Source of the DNA: Rhodothermales bacterium | Lineage (GTDB): Bacteria; Bacteroidota; Rhodothermia; Rhodothermales; JANQRZ01 | DNA length: 64,000 bases | NCBI GenBank assembly: GCA_039944855.1 | Contig: JBDUXZ010000008.1 | Span: 1-64,000 of the forward strand | Direction: 5' to 3' | Shown: in pieces, positions 35,051 to 46,369 of the stretch | How the letters are laid out: each line of letters opens with the position of its first letter | Position numbering within the stretch: the first letter of the stretch is position 1 | Position numbers and translations under genes: made by a program | The notes under the pieces: generated by a model | Seen by the model: only the letters and a program-made list of their open reading frames with translations | Database searches by the model: none | What the model was told of the DNA's origin: nothing

Positions 35051-35088
35051 GGGAGTCTGAGCTCTGGGATGGTTACAGGGAAGCTGAT

Positions 35089-35913
35089 CTATTTCGAGAG
35101 GACGAGGATCCGCCGCGCCCCGTTCGCGACGACGACGAAGATGAGTGCGCCGGCCACGAGGTCCGGCACGGCCGAGGCCGTGGCCCAGACGACGAGGGCC
35201 GAGAGGATCACGAGCCCGTTCACCTTGATGTCGTTCGAGGTGAAGATCCAGGACGCCTCCACGTGCGCCTCGCCGGTCCTCGCGCGCCGGAGGACGAGGA
35301 GGGTCGTGATGTTGCCGAGGAGCGTGAGCGACGCCACGACGACCATCGTCGCCACGTCCGGCACCCCCTCGGCGAAGAGGAACCGGCGGACGACCTCGAC
35401 GAGCCCGAACACGGCGAGGCCGAGCTGGAGGTACCCGCTCCCGCGCGCGAGCCGCTTCTTGCGGAGGGCCGTGCCCCCGACGGCCGCGAGGCTCAGCGTG
35501 TAGACGAGGGCGTCGGCGAGGTTGTCGAGTGAGTCGGCGATGAGCCCCATCGAGCCGACGAGGATTCCGGCCGTGAACTCGACGACGAAGAACGTGGCGT
35601 TGATGCCGAGCGCGATCCGGAGCGGCCCGCGCTCCTCGGCCGGGGCCGCCTCGGGCTCGCCGGGCGGGGACACGACCCCGGCCTCCTCCTCCGTCAGCGG
35701 CTCCGTCGGCCCCGCCTGCCGGGCACCCAGCCCCAGCCCGGAGAGGGCGTCCGTGATGGCCTCGGCGTGGCCGACGTGGGTGACGGTGAGCCGGCGGGCC
35801 GACAGGTCGAACGCCAGCCGGCGGACGCTGCCCATGCCCTCCAGCCGCATCCGCACCACCTGCTCCTCGGCGGCGCAGTCCATCTTCGGGACGTGAAACG
35901 TGGTCCGGTTCAT
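35089..35913 (-). CDS. Cation diffusion facilitator with N-terminal HMA-like domain
   Basis: A 274-residue protein. The first 70 residues are an HMA-like fold with MDCAAEEQVVRMRLEGMG. The same MDC.xEEQ pattern starts the ZntA-type ATPase at 36555-38693. A CDF membrane domain follows, with GLIADSLDNLADALVYTLS (the metal-site helix, D and N/D ligands) and NDIKVNGLVILSALV. CDF transporters export Zn, Co or Cd by proton exchange. The start overlaps the upstream DUF411 stop (ATGA). Confidence 0.85.
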   Translation of the reverse strand: MNRTTFHVPKMDCAAEEQVVRMRLEGMGSVRRLAFDLSARRLTVTHVGHAEAITDALSGLGLGARQAGPTEPLTEEEAGVVSPPGEPEAAPAEERGPLRIALGINATFFVVEFTAGILVGSMGLIADSLDNLADALVYTLSLAAVGGTALRKKRLARGSGYLQLGLAVFGLVEVVRRFLFAEGVPDVATMVVVASLTLLGNITTLLVLRRARTGEAHVEASWIFTSNDIKVNGLVILSALVVWATASAVPDLVAGALIFVVVANGARRILVLSK

Positions 35914-36509
35914 GGCAGGACGCCGGCCTGGTCCGCGGCACCGTACCGGGCAAAGACGGTGGGTTGGCCGTCCTCGATGAGGAGGACCTCGTAGGGCTGG
36001 ACCGTGTCCCCCTGCTCCATGCCGGGTGAGCCGATGGGCATTCCCGGCACGGCGAGGCCGCCTGCCTCCGGTGCCCCCGCCAGGAGCCGCTTTACGTCTT
36101 CGGCAGGCACGTGCCCCTCGATGGCGTACCCGTCGACGACGGCCGTGTGGCAGGACTGCAATCCGGGGGGGATGCCGTACTGGCGCTTCACCGCGCTCAT
36201 GTCTCCCACGTCCACCGTCTCCACCGGGAACCCCGCCTCGCGCATGTGCTCGGCCCACGCCGTGCAGCACCCGCACGTGGGCGACTTGTACACGGTAACG
36301 ACCGGGCGGGCGGCATCCACGTCAGTGGCCGCCGAGGCGGTGGCCGGGAGCGACCCTGCCGGTGCCGTCTGGCGTACCGGCTCGGCATCTGCGGCGCTGG
36401 GGGCTGGAGGCGGGGTGGACGGCGCAGCGCCTTCACCAGTGCACGCGGCCAGGGCGAGGGTACTCAGGAGAGCGAGCATGAGGGTACGGATCATCACTGT
36501 AGCGTTCAT
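35910..36509 (-). CDS. DUF411 metal-binding lipoprotein (CopG-like)
   Basis: A 199-residue lipoprotein (LSTLALAACTG lipobox). A low-complexity Ala/Pro linker leads to a DUF411 thioredoxin-like domain: VTVYKSPTCGCCTAWAEHM, then GLQSCHTAVVDGYAIEGHVPA, then GLAVPGMPIGSPGME. DUF411 proteins accompany copper and czc systems. The CGCC site suggests metal or disulfide chemistry in the periplasm. It is coupled to the CDF gene by a 4-nt overlap and lies 45 nt after the ATPase gene. Confidence 0.85.
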   Translation of the reverse strand: MNATVMIRTLMLALLSTLALAACTGEGAAPSTPPPAPSAADAEPVRQTAPAGSLPATASAATDVDAARPVVTVYKSPTCGCCTAWAEHMREAGFPVETVDVGDMSAVKRQYGIPPGLQSCHTAVVDGYAIEGHVPAEDVKRLLAGAPEAGGLAVPGMPIGSPGMEQGDTVQPYEVLLIEDGQPTVFARYGAADQAGVLP

Positions 36510-36554
36510 GTTGGTAGCGGGGTAAGCCGGCGTCTGATCGTTCCTGGTTCGGCG

Positions 36555-38693
36555 TCAGAGGCGGGTGTGGAGGAGGCGGAGGCCGTTGAACGTGACGAGG
36601 AGGCTCGCGCCCATGTCGGCGAAGACGGCCATCCAGAGCGTCGCCACGCCGCCGACGGCGAGCACGAAGAACACGACCTTGATCGCGATGGAGAAGGCGA
36701 TGTTCTGCCACAGCACGCGCGCGGTGCGGCGGCTGAGCCGGAGGAAGGCGGGGAGCTTCCTGAGGTCGTCCTCCATCAGTGCCACGTCGGCCGTCTCGAT
36801 GGCGGTGTCGGTGCCCGCCGCACCCATGGCGAAGCCGACGTCGGCCTTCGCCAGCGCCGGCGCGTCGTTGATCCCGTCGCCGACCATCCCGACGGCGCCG
36901 TAGCGGGCGCGGAGGTCGTCCACGGCGGCGAGCTTGTCCTCGGGCAGAAGTCCACCGCGCGCGTCGTCGATGCCGACGGCGCGGGCGATGGCGTCGGCCG
37001 TGGTCTGGTTGTCGCCGGTGAGCATCACGGTCGTGATCCCGAGCGCGTGGAGGTCGCGGAGAGCGTCCACGCTCGTCGGGCGCGGTGCGTCGGCCACGCC
37101 GAAGGCCGCGAGCGCTTGGTGCTCCGTCATGAGCACGACGGTCGTCTTCCCCTCCCGCTCCAGACGTTCCAGGGCGTCCTCCACGACCGGCGTGCTCGTG
37201 CCCACCTCGCGCGCCAGGCGGTGGTTGCCGAGGAAGTAGAGGGCGGCTCCGACCCGGCCCCGCACGCCGCGCCCGGTGACGGCCTCGAAGCCCTCGACCG
37301 GCTCCGGCAGCGCGTCCGGCTCCTGCTCCCGGTACGCTCGGACGATGGCCGCCGCGACCGGGTGCTCGCTCGGCGCGTCGAGCGCGGCGGCCAGGCGAAG
37401 GGCTTGCCTCTTCGTGACGCCTGGCGCGAGCGGGACGACGTCGGTCACGCGGGGGCGGCCCTCCGTGATCGTCCCCGTCTTGTCGAGGGCGACGACGCGG
37501 AGGCGGTGTCCACTTTCGAGGTAGGCCCCGCCCTTGACGAGCATCCCGCGCCGGGCCGCGGCGGCGAGCCCGCTCACGACCGTCACCGGCGTCGAGATCA
37601 CGAGGGCGCAGGGGCAGGCGATGACGAGGAGGACGAGGGCGCGGTAGAGCCAGTCGAAGAACGGAGCGCCGAAGGCGAGCGGCGGCACGGCGGCCACGAG
37701 CACGGCGAGGAGGACCACGGCCGGCGTGTAGTACCGGGCGAACCGGTCCACGAACCGCTGCGTCTCGCCGCGCTCGGCCTGGGCCTGCTGCACGGCCCGG
37801 ACGATCCGGGCGAGCGTCGTGTCGCGCTTGCGGTGGGTCGCCTCCACCTCCAGCACGCCGCGCTCGTTGATGGTCCCGGCGAACACCTCGTCGCCCGGCG
37901 CTTTCTCGACGGGCATCGACTCGCCCGTGATGGGGGCCTGGTTCACGGTCGAGCCGCCGACAACGACGGTGCCGTCGAGGGCGATGCGCTCGCCGGGGCG
38001 GACGCGGAAGACCTGCCCCACACGGACGGCGGCAGCCCGCACCTCCTCCCAGCCCCCTACCTCCGTCTGCACGAGGGCGGTGTCGGGGGCTAGCTCCATG
38101 AGGCTGCGGATGGCGCCGCGCGAGCGATCGAGCGCGTACGCTTCGATCTTCTCCGCGATGGCGAAGAGGACCGCCACCATCGCCGCCTCGGGCCACTCTC
38201 CGATGAGGACGGCCCCGGCGACGGCGATCGTCATAAGGAAGTTGATCCCGAGCGAGAAGGCGCGGACGGCCCGCCACCCCTTCACCAGCATCTCACGCCC
38301 GCCGAGTGCGATAGCCGTCAGTGCCAGGGCTGCCACGACCAAGCTGCCCTCCTCCCCCGTCGCGAGGGCTACGACCTCGGCGGCGAGGGCGAGCGCGCCG
38401 GCTGCGCCGAGCTGGACCCACTCGGCACGGGAGACGACCGGGCGGCGCTCCCATGCCTTCTGCGGCACCGCTTCGTCTTCACCGGCCGAGACGGGCTCGG
38501 CGTCCATCCCCACGCTCGCCAGCGCAGCGAGGAGCGGGGCCGGGTCGCCGAGCCCGTGCGTGACGGTGAGCTCACGGCGGACGAGGTCGAAGTCGAGGCG
38601 CTCGACGCCGCCCACCCCCTTGAGGCGGCTGCGGATGAGCTGCTCCTCGGTGGGGCAGTCCATCTTCTCGACGCGGAAGGTGGTCTGGTTCAT
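36555..38693 (-). CDS. Zn/Cd/Pb-exporting P1B-2-type ATPase (ZntA/CadA-like)
   Basis: A 712-residue ATPase starting at MNQTTFRVEKMDCPTEEQLI, an HMA-like domain with the DCPTEE variant common in ZntA proteins. The membrane site is VIACPCALVISTPVTVVSGL, the CPC form with the following sequence typical of P1B-2 Zn/Cd/Pb pumps. DKTGTITEGRP, SEHPVAAAIV and [20 protein letters not shown] are present. The start overlaps the upstream lspA stop by 4 nt, so the two are translationally coupled. Confidence 0.92.
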   Translation of the reverse strand: MNQTTFRVEKMDCPTEEQLIRSRLKGVGGVERLDFDLVRRELTVTHGLGDPAPLLAALASVGMDAEPVSAGEDEAVPQKAWERRPVVSRAEWVQLGAAGALALAAEVVALATGEEGSLVVAALALTAIALGGREMLVKGWRAVRAFSLGINFLMTIAVAGAVLIGEWPEAAMVAVLFAIAEKIEAYALDRSRGAIRSLMELAPDTALVQTEVGGWEEVRAAAVRVGQVFRVRPGERIALDGTVVVGGSTVNQAPITGESMPVEKAPGDEVFAGTINERGVLEVEATHRKRDTTLARIVRAVQQAQAERGETQRFVDRFARYYTPAVVLLAVLVAAVPPLAFGAPFFDWLYRALVLLVIACPCALVISTPVTVVSGLAAAARRGMLVKGGAYLESGHRLRVVALDKTGTITEGRPRVTDVVPLAPGVTKRQALRLAAALDAPSEHPVAAAIVRAYREQEPDALPEPVEGFEAVTGRGVRGRVGAALYFLGNHRLAREVGTSTPVVEDALERLEREGKTTVVLMTEHQALAAFGVADAPRPTSVDALRDLHALGITTVMLTGDNQTTADAIARAVGIDDARGGLLPEDKLAAVDDLRARYGAVGMVGDGINDAPALAKADVGFAMGAAGTDTAIETADVALMEDDLRKLPAFLRLSRRTARVLWQNIAFSIAIKVVFFVLAVGGVATLWMAVFADMGASLLVTFNGLRLLHTRL

Positions 38694-39346
38694 GGTGCCG
38701 GAGGTCCGTTCGGAGTCCGCTCTCCGCGGCGGGGGGCCGAGCGGAAGGAGCCGAGCACGAGGAGGCCCACACCGACGACGATGGCGACGTCGGCGAGGTT
38801 GAACGTCGGCCAGCGGTGCGCGCCGAGGCCGAGGTCGAGGAAGTCGGTCACGCGGCCATCGGCGAGGCGGTCGAGGAAGTTGGCGGCCCCGCCGCCGAGG
38901 ACGAGCCCGAGCGCGGGCGGCGTCCACCGGGGCGTGGCCGGGTCCCGGAGCGCGATGACCGCCCAGACGGCCAGGGCGAGCACGACGAAACCCGTGAGGA
39001 GGAGGATGCCCAAGCCCTCGGTGGCGAAGAGCCCGAAGGCGATGCCCTCGTTGTAGCCCAGCGTGAGGCGGACCCACTCGCCGACGACCTCGACCGGCCG
39101 GTGGCGCTGGAGCGCGGCCGTAGCGAGCGCCTTCGTGGCGAGGTCCGCCGCAACGGCCGCGAACGCAGTCAGCCCGAACTCGGCCGCTCCGAGTGTGGCC
39201 GGGAGGGACGCGCGGGCGCGCGGGTCGCGGTGCCTGGGCTCGCCCGGCGACCCGACCGGGGTCCCCACCGAGGCGAAACGCTGCCCGGCCGGGCGTTTCA
39301 CCGGTGTTCCGTTCACTTCCGTATGGCGAGAGGTCGTCTGTTCCAT
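38690..39346 (-). CDS. lspA: Lipoprotein signal peptidase (signal peptidase II)
   Basis: A 218-residue four-helix membrane protease with the two catalytic Asp regions: GGAANFLDRLADGRVTDFL and TFNLADVAIVVGVGLLVLG. Conserved LTLGYNEGIAFGLF is also seen. It carries an N-terminal extension of about 55 polar residues not typical of LspA; a start further in is possible. lspA is known beside cadA and czcD on metal-resistance elements, where it may mature metal lipoproteins such as those encoded here. Confidence 0.88.
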   Translation of the reverse strand: MEQTTSRHTEVNGTPVKRPAGQRFASVGTPVGSPGEPRHRDPRARASLPATLGAAEFGLTAFAAVAADLATKALATAALQRHRPVEVVGEWVRLTLGYNEGIAFGLFATEGLGILLLTGFVVLALAVWAVIALRDPATPRWTPPALGLVLGGGAANFLDRLADGRVTDFLDLGLGAHRWPTFNLADVAIVVGVGLLVLGSFRSAPRRGERTPNGPPAP

Positions 39347-39362
39347 GACACGTTCAGGATGG

Positions 39363-40463
39363 CTAGAGCGCCCAGAAGTAAACGACGGCCGCCCAGACCG
39401 GCACCACGGCCGCGAGCGCGGCGACCTGCCACCGTCGGAACCCCTTCTCCGCCCCGCCCCACCAGATGAACGCGGCGTAGAGCGCCGGCACGACGCCCAC
39501 GAAGGCGAGGTTCACGGCGAAGAGCCGGAGGTCCTCCACGGGGAGCCCGACGAGGGCGAGCGGGACGAGGGCCACCGTCATCGTCACGGCGTGGTCGCCG
39601 ATCACGCTCGACGTCGCCGCCGTGACCTGCCCGCTCCGGGCGATGCTCCACGCCCCGAACAGCTCCGGGAGCGCCGTGGCGAGGGCGGTGATGAACAGGC
39701 CCGTCACGATCTCCGAGAGCCCGAGCCCGGAGGCCACGTTCTCGCTGGCGCGGACGACGAAGTAGGCCCCCACGCCCATCGCCGCCACGCCGGCCACGGC
39801 GAGCGCGATCTCCTTCTTCGACCACGACACGTCCTCGCCCTCGCCCCGCCCCCGCTTGACCGCCTGCGTGAGGTAGAGGGCGTAGCCCGCGAGCAGGATG
39901 ACAGCGTCGACGGGCTGGAGTCCGCGCCACGGCGCCGGGAGCGTGAGCACGGCCACGAGCGCGAGGAGCCCGAAGTAGGGCAGGGTGAGCACGGTGACGG
40001 TCTCCTTCGAGACGCGGAGGACGTGGCGCTCGACGTGGCGCCGGTGCTCCTCGGGGGCCTCGCCGTCCTCGGAGGCAGACTCGCTCTCGGAGCCCGAGCC
40101 GTCGGAGCCCGAGCCGTCGGACTCCGAACCGTTGGATTCCGAGTCTTCCCCCTCCTCCTCGCCGCTCCCGAGCCTGCGCTTCCGCGTGGCGAGGTACACG
40201 ACGACGACGGTGAGGGGGACGGCGAAGACGTTGGACCCGAGCGACATCCCGAGCCCGATGTCGGTGACGTCGCGGAGGGCGCTCGTGGTGTTGATGCCGA
40301 CCTCGGAGCCGGCCGTGAAGAGGGCGACGAGGGCGCCGCCGGCGGCACCCGTGATGCCCCACTGGCGGGTCAGCTTGCCGAGCGGCTTCGCGAGGCGCTC
40401 GGCGCCCCAGTGGGTGACGGCGGCGGAGGCCAGGAGGACGGCCGCCCAGATCCAGGTGCTCAT
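39363..40463 (-). CDS. CaCA-family cation/Ca2+ exchanger-like membrane protein
   Basis: A 366-residue protein with two homologous half-repeats: GGALVALFTAGSEVGINTTSAL with MSLGSNVFAVPLTVV in the first, and GLFITALATALPELFGAWSIARSG with SSVIGDHAV in the second. The first repeat deviates from the canonical GTS-PE alpha motif. The central cytoplasmic loop has a Ser/Asp/Glu-rich repeat (SNGSESDGSGSDGSGSESES). It exchanges a divalent cation for H+ or Na+. The operon position suggests metal export, and the substrate is unknown. Confidence 0.8.
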   Translation of the reverse strand: MSTWIWAAVLLASAAVTHWGAERLAKPLGKLTRQWGITGAAGGALVALFTAGSEVGINTTSALRDVTDIGLGMSLGSNVFAVPLTVVVVYLATRKRRLGSGEEEGEDSESNGSESDGSGSDGSGSESESASEDGEAPEEHRRHVERHVLRVSKETVTVLTLPYFGLLALVAVLTLPAPWRGLQPVDAVILLAGYALYLTQAVKRGRGEGEDVSWSKKEIALAVAGVAAMGVGAYFVVRASENVASGLGLSEIVTGLFITALATALPELFGAWSIARSGQVTAATSSVIGDHAVTMTVALVPLALVGLPVEDLRLFAVNLAFVGVVPALYAAFIWWGGAEKGFRRWQVAALAAVVPVWAAVVYFWAL

Positions 40464-40501
40464 TGGGATCGTAGTCTCTCAGGTGCGGGGGGGGGGCGGC
40501 G

Positions 40502-41254
40502 TCATGCCTCCGTCGGGGCTCGTCCGACGCAGAGGTAGACCGCACCGAGGAGGTCCTCCTCGTAGCGGGCGGCTTCGGTGTGGGCCTGGACGGAGCGCCA
40601 CGGCTGGACGTCCTCGTAGGCCCGCGTGACGCCGAAGGGGCGGTTGACGAGTTCGCCGAGGCGGACGGCCCACTCCGGCCAGCGCTCGGGGCGGCGGAGC
40701 CCACCGACGGCGATCCGGCGGCCGGGCGCGAGCTCGGCAACGGCACGCGCGACGACGGCGTCGTGCTCGGGGACCATCTCCAACCCAAACGTCGAGACGA
40801 CGCCGTGGACGGGCTCGGGGAACTCGAACGCACGGACGTCGGCCTCGACCAGCTCGACGTTCTCCCACCCGTTCGCCTCCGCACGCCGACGGGCACGTGC
40901 GAGCATCCCCGGCGAGAGGTCCACGGCGACGACGCGGCCCCCTCCCCCGACGGCGCGGGCGAGGTGCGGGAGGTTGACGCCGGTCCCGCAGGCGAGGTCT
41001 ACGGCCGTGTCGCCCGGCCGGAGGTCTAGGGCCTCGACCGCGCGCCGGTGGAAGCGGCCGGAGCCCGCGAGGTCGTAGGCCCAGGCGACGGCGTCGTAAA
41101 CGGGCGCGAGCCGGTCGTACAGATCGCGGACGGCCTCAGGACCGAGGATGCCGACCCTAGAGCGCTCGGGCAGGTCACCCCGCCCCGAGCGGTGCCGGAG
41201 GAGGGCGGCGGCCAGCAGGCCTGCGCCGGTGAGGAGAAGGGTGCGTGTGCGCAT
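40502..41254 (-). CDS. Membrane-anchored class I SAM-dependent methyltransferase
   Basis: A 250-residue protein with an N-terminal hydrophobic stretch (RTRTLLLTGAGLLAAALL), then a Rossmann-like methyltransferase. Motif I is AVDLACGTGVNLPHLARAVG, an acidic residue follows in VVAVDLSPGMLARARR, and VELVEADVRAFEFPEP and VVSTFGLEMVP come later. The general form resembles UbiE or phospholipid methyltransferases. The substrate is unknown. It lies between the exchanger and PII-like genes on the same strand. Confidence 0.8.
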   Translation of the reverse strand: MRTRTLLLTGAGLLAAALLRHRSGRGDLPERSRVGILGPEAVRDLYDRLAPVYDAVAWAYDLAGSGRFHRRAVEALDLRPGDTAVDLACGTGVNLPHLARAVGGGGRVVAVDLSPGMLARARRRAEANGWENVELVEADVRAFEFPEPVHGVVSTFGLEMVPEHDAVVARAVAELAPGRRIAVGGLRRPERWPEWAVRLGELVNRPFGVTRAYEDVQPWRSVQAHTEAARYEEDLLGAVYLCVGRAPTEA

Positions 41255-41271
41255 GGGGTCAGCGTTCGTAT

Positions 41272-41613
41272 TCAGACCGCCGCTTCGCCGCGCTCGCCGG
41301 TGGAGATGCGGACGGCGTCCTCGACGGGCGCGACGTAGATCTTCCCGTCGCCGCGGAGGCCCGTGTGCGCCTCGCGCCGGATCGTCTCGACGACCTCCTC
41401 CACGATCTCGTCGCGGCACACGGCTTCGAGGCGGACGTGGGGGACGTAGTCCACGAGGTCTTCGGTGATGGTGTGGGGGGCGTTCTTCGCACGTCCTCGG
41501 CCGAAGCCACGGACGTCGGCGGCGCTCATCCCCGTCAGCCCCTCGACGCGGTGGAGGGCGCGCGTGACGCCGGAGAGCTTGTGCGGCTTGATGAAGGCGG
41601 TGATCAGTTTCAT
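41272..41613 (-). CDS. PII-like signalling protein linked to an RND metal pump
   Basis: A 113-residue PII-fold protein: MKLITAFIKPHKLSGVTRAL, then GLTGMSAADVRGFGRGRA, then LVDYVPHVRLEAVCRDE, then TGLRGDGKIYVAPVEDAVRI, matching GlnB strand order and the C-terminal GDGKI signature. The T-loop lacks the RGAEY tyrosine uridylylated in GlnB, so it belongs with diverged PII-like proteins. Such proteins occur next to CzcA/CusA pumps, where they may sense a metal or nucleotide. It is 136 bp downstream of the RND gene, behind a strong hairpin. Confidence 0.82.
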   Translation of the reverse strand: MKLITAFIKPHKLSGVTRALHRVEGLTGMSAADVRGFGRGRAKNAPHTITEDLVDYVPHVRLEAVCRDEIVEEVVETIRREAHTGLRGDGKIYVAPVEDAVRISTGERGEAAV

Positions 41614-41668
41614 AGCGTTTGAGGCTGGGTGCCCTGGTGGGCGGGGAACCGGCGTGGTGGCGCTCCGC

Positions 41669-41696
41669 AGGGCCGGCGCTGCCGGGCGCCGGCCCT
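41669..41696. terminator. Strong hairpin between RND pump gene and PII-like gene
   Basis: Perfect 10-bp arms AGGGCCGGCG and CGCCGGCCCT around an 8-nt loop, in the 136-nt gap downstream of the RND gene. There is no T tract. It may attenuate or stabilise the pump transcript, giving separate control of the PII-like gene. Confidence 0.5.
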
Positions 41697-41749
41697 GGTG
41701 GAAGCGGTGCTCCGAGGAGCGGCCGGCCCCCGCCCGTGTGGGCACGGGG

Positions 41750-44917
<3,168 letters not shown>

Positions 44918-44973
44918 GAGGCGGGGGGTTCAGTCGTGCTTCGATGTGCGAGGAGGGCGGTAGGCAGGCGCGA

Positions 44974-46365
44974 TCAGTGACCGTGGCCGCCTTCCATCTC
45001 GCTCTTGCCGAGCTCGGCCTTGAGCGCGAAGGCTCCGGTGGCGACGTAGCGCTCGCCGGCCGAGAGCCCGCTCGTGATCGATACCTCGTCGGCCGTCCGG
45101 TCGCCGACCTCGACGGGGCGGGCCTCGAACCCCTCGTCCGTCTGGACGAAGACGGAGGGCGTGCCCTCGACGTCGATCACGGCCGTCTCGGGCACGACGA
45201 CGGCGACCTCGGCCTCGTCCACGGCGATGAGGCCGGTGACGAACTGGCCCGGGCGGAGCAGCCCGTCGGGGTTTTGGGCCACGACGCGGGCAATCGCCGT
45301 CCGCGTCTCCTCGCCCACGATGGGGCGGACGTAGGAGATCGTCCCGCGCGTGCGGGGCTGGTTCGGGCCGAGGTCGATCACGACGGTCTGCCCCTCGCGG
45401 ACGACGCCGAGGTCGCGCTGGTAGACGGAGAGGTCCACCCACACCGTCGAGAGGTCGGCCATCTCGAAGGCGTCGGTGGCCGCCTCGACGGCCTCGCCGG
45501 GGACGACGTTCTTCTCGAGGACGCGGCCTGAGAGGGGAGCCGTGAGGGGGTAGGTGACGAGGCTCCGCTCGCCCCGCTGCGGGAGCGACTCGATGTAGGC
45601 GTCCGAGAACCCGAGCGCGATGAGCTTCTGGTGCGCCGTTCGCGTGCGGATGCGGGCCTCGGCCTGCTCCTGCCGCGCCTCCAGGTAGTCGGCCTGCGAG
45701 GTGATCTCCTGCTCGTAGAGCCGCTCCTCGCGCTCGAACGAGGTCCGGGCCAGCTCCTCCCGTTCCACGGCGGCGAGGTACTCGGCCGAGAGGTCGGCCA
45801 GCTCGCGGCTCTCGATGACGGCCATCGTCTGGCCCTGCCGGACGTAGGAGCCCACGCTCACGCTCACGCTCCGGACGATGCCGGGGAGGCGGGGCGTGAC
45901 CTGGGCGTAGCGGTCCTCGTTGGCGCGGACCTCGCCCGGCAGCTCCTTCTCGACGGCCATCGTGCCCGGCCCGGCCGTCCGCACGTCGATCCCGAACTCC
46001 TCGACCTCGGCTGCGGTGAGGACGACGAGCTCTTCCTCGGCGTGCTCGCCCTCTTCCTCGGCGTGCTCTCCTTCCTCCTCACCGGCATGGTCCTCGTCGG
46101 CGTGGTCACCGGTCTCGATGGTGGCCTCGTCCCCGAGCGGCTCGCCGCTCCGTGCGACGAAGAACCAGACGAGGACGACGACGGCGAGGAGGCCGATGCC
46201 GAGCGCGAGCAGGCGGGCGCGGCGGTTCTCGGCCAAGTAGGCCCGCAGGCGGACGCGGGAGCCGAGCGCGGTCGGCTGCGATTCCGGGTTGGGAGGCCGC
46301 GGGATGGAACGGTCGGGCCGCGAGGGCGGCGTCACCGGCGGGGTGGGGTTCGTGTGCTCGTTCAT
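44974..46365 (-). CDS. RND efflux periplasmic adaptor (CzcB-like)
   Basis: A 463-residue membrane-fusion protein. It has one N-terminal helix (RRARLLALGIGLLAVVVLVWFF) and an acidic His repeat (DHADEDHAGEEEGEHAEEEG) that could capture metal. A lipoyl-like half follows (GIVRSVSVSVGSYVRQGQTMAVI), then a helical hairpin, and a second half with GRVLEKNVVPGEAVEA. The start at 46365 leaves 4 nt after the upstream tolC stop; a longer start at 46398 would overlap it. The C-terminus ends GGHGH. It links the RND pump to the outer-membrane channel. Confidence 0.9.
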   Translation of the reverse strand: MNEHTNPTPPVTPPSRPDRSIPRPPNPESQPTALGSRVRLRAYLAENRRARLLALGIGLLAVVVLVWFFVARSGEPLGDEATIETGDHADEDHAGEEEGEHAEEEGEHAEEELVVLTAAEVEEFGIDVRTAGPGTMAVEKELPGEVRANEDRYAQVTPRLPGIVRSVSVSVGSYVRQGQTMAVIESRELADLSAEYLAAVEREELARTSFEREERLYEQEITSQADYLEARQEQAEARIRTRTAHQKLIALGFSDAYIESLPQRGERSLVTYPLTAPLSGRVLEKNVVPGEAVEAATDAFEMADLSTVWVDLSVYQRDLGVVREGQTVVIDLGPNQPRTRGTISYVRPIVGEETRTAIARVVAQNPDGLLRPGQFVTGLIAVDEAEVAVVVPETAVIDVEGTPSVFVQTDEGFEARPVEVGDRTADEVSITSGLSAGERYVATGAFALKAELGKSEMEGGHGH

Positions 46366-46369
46366 GGCG

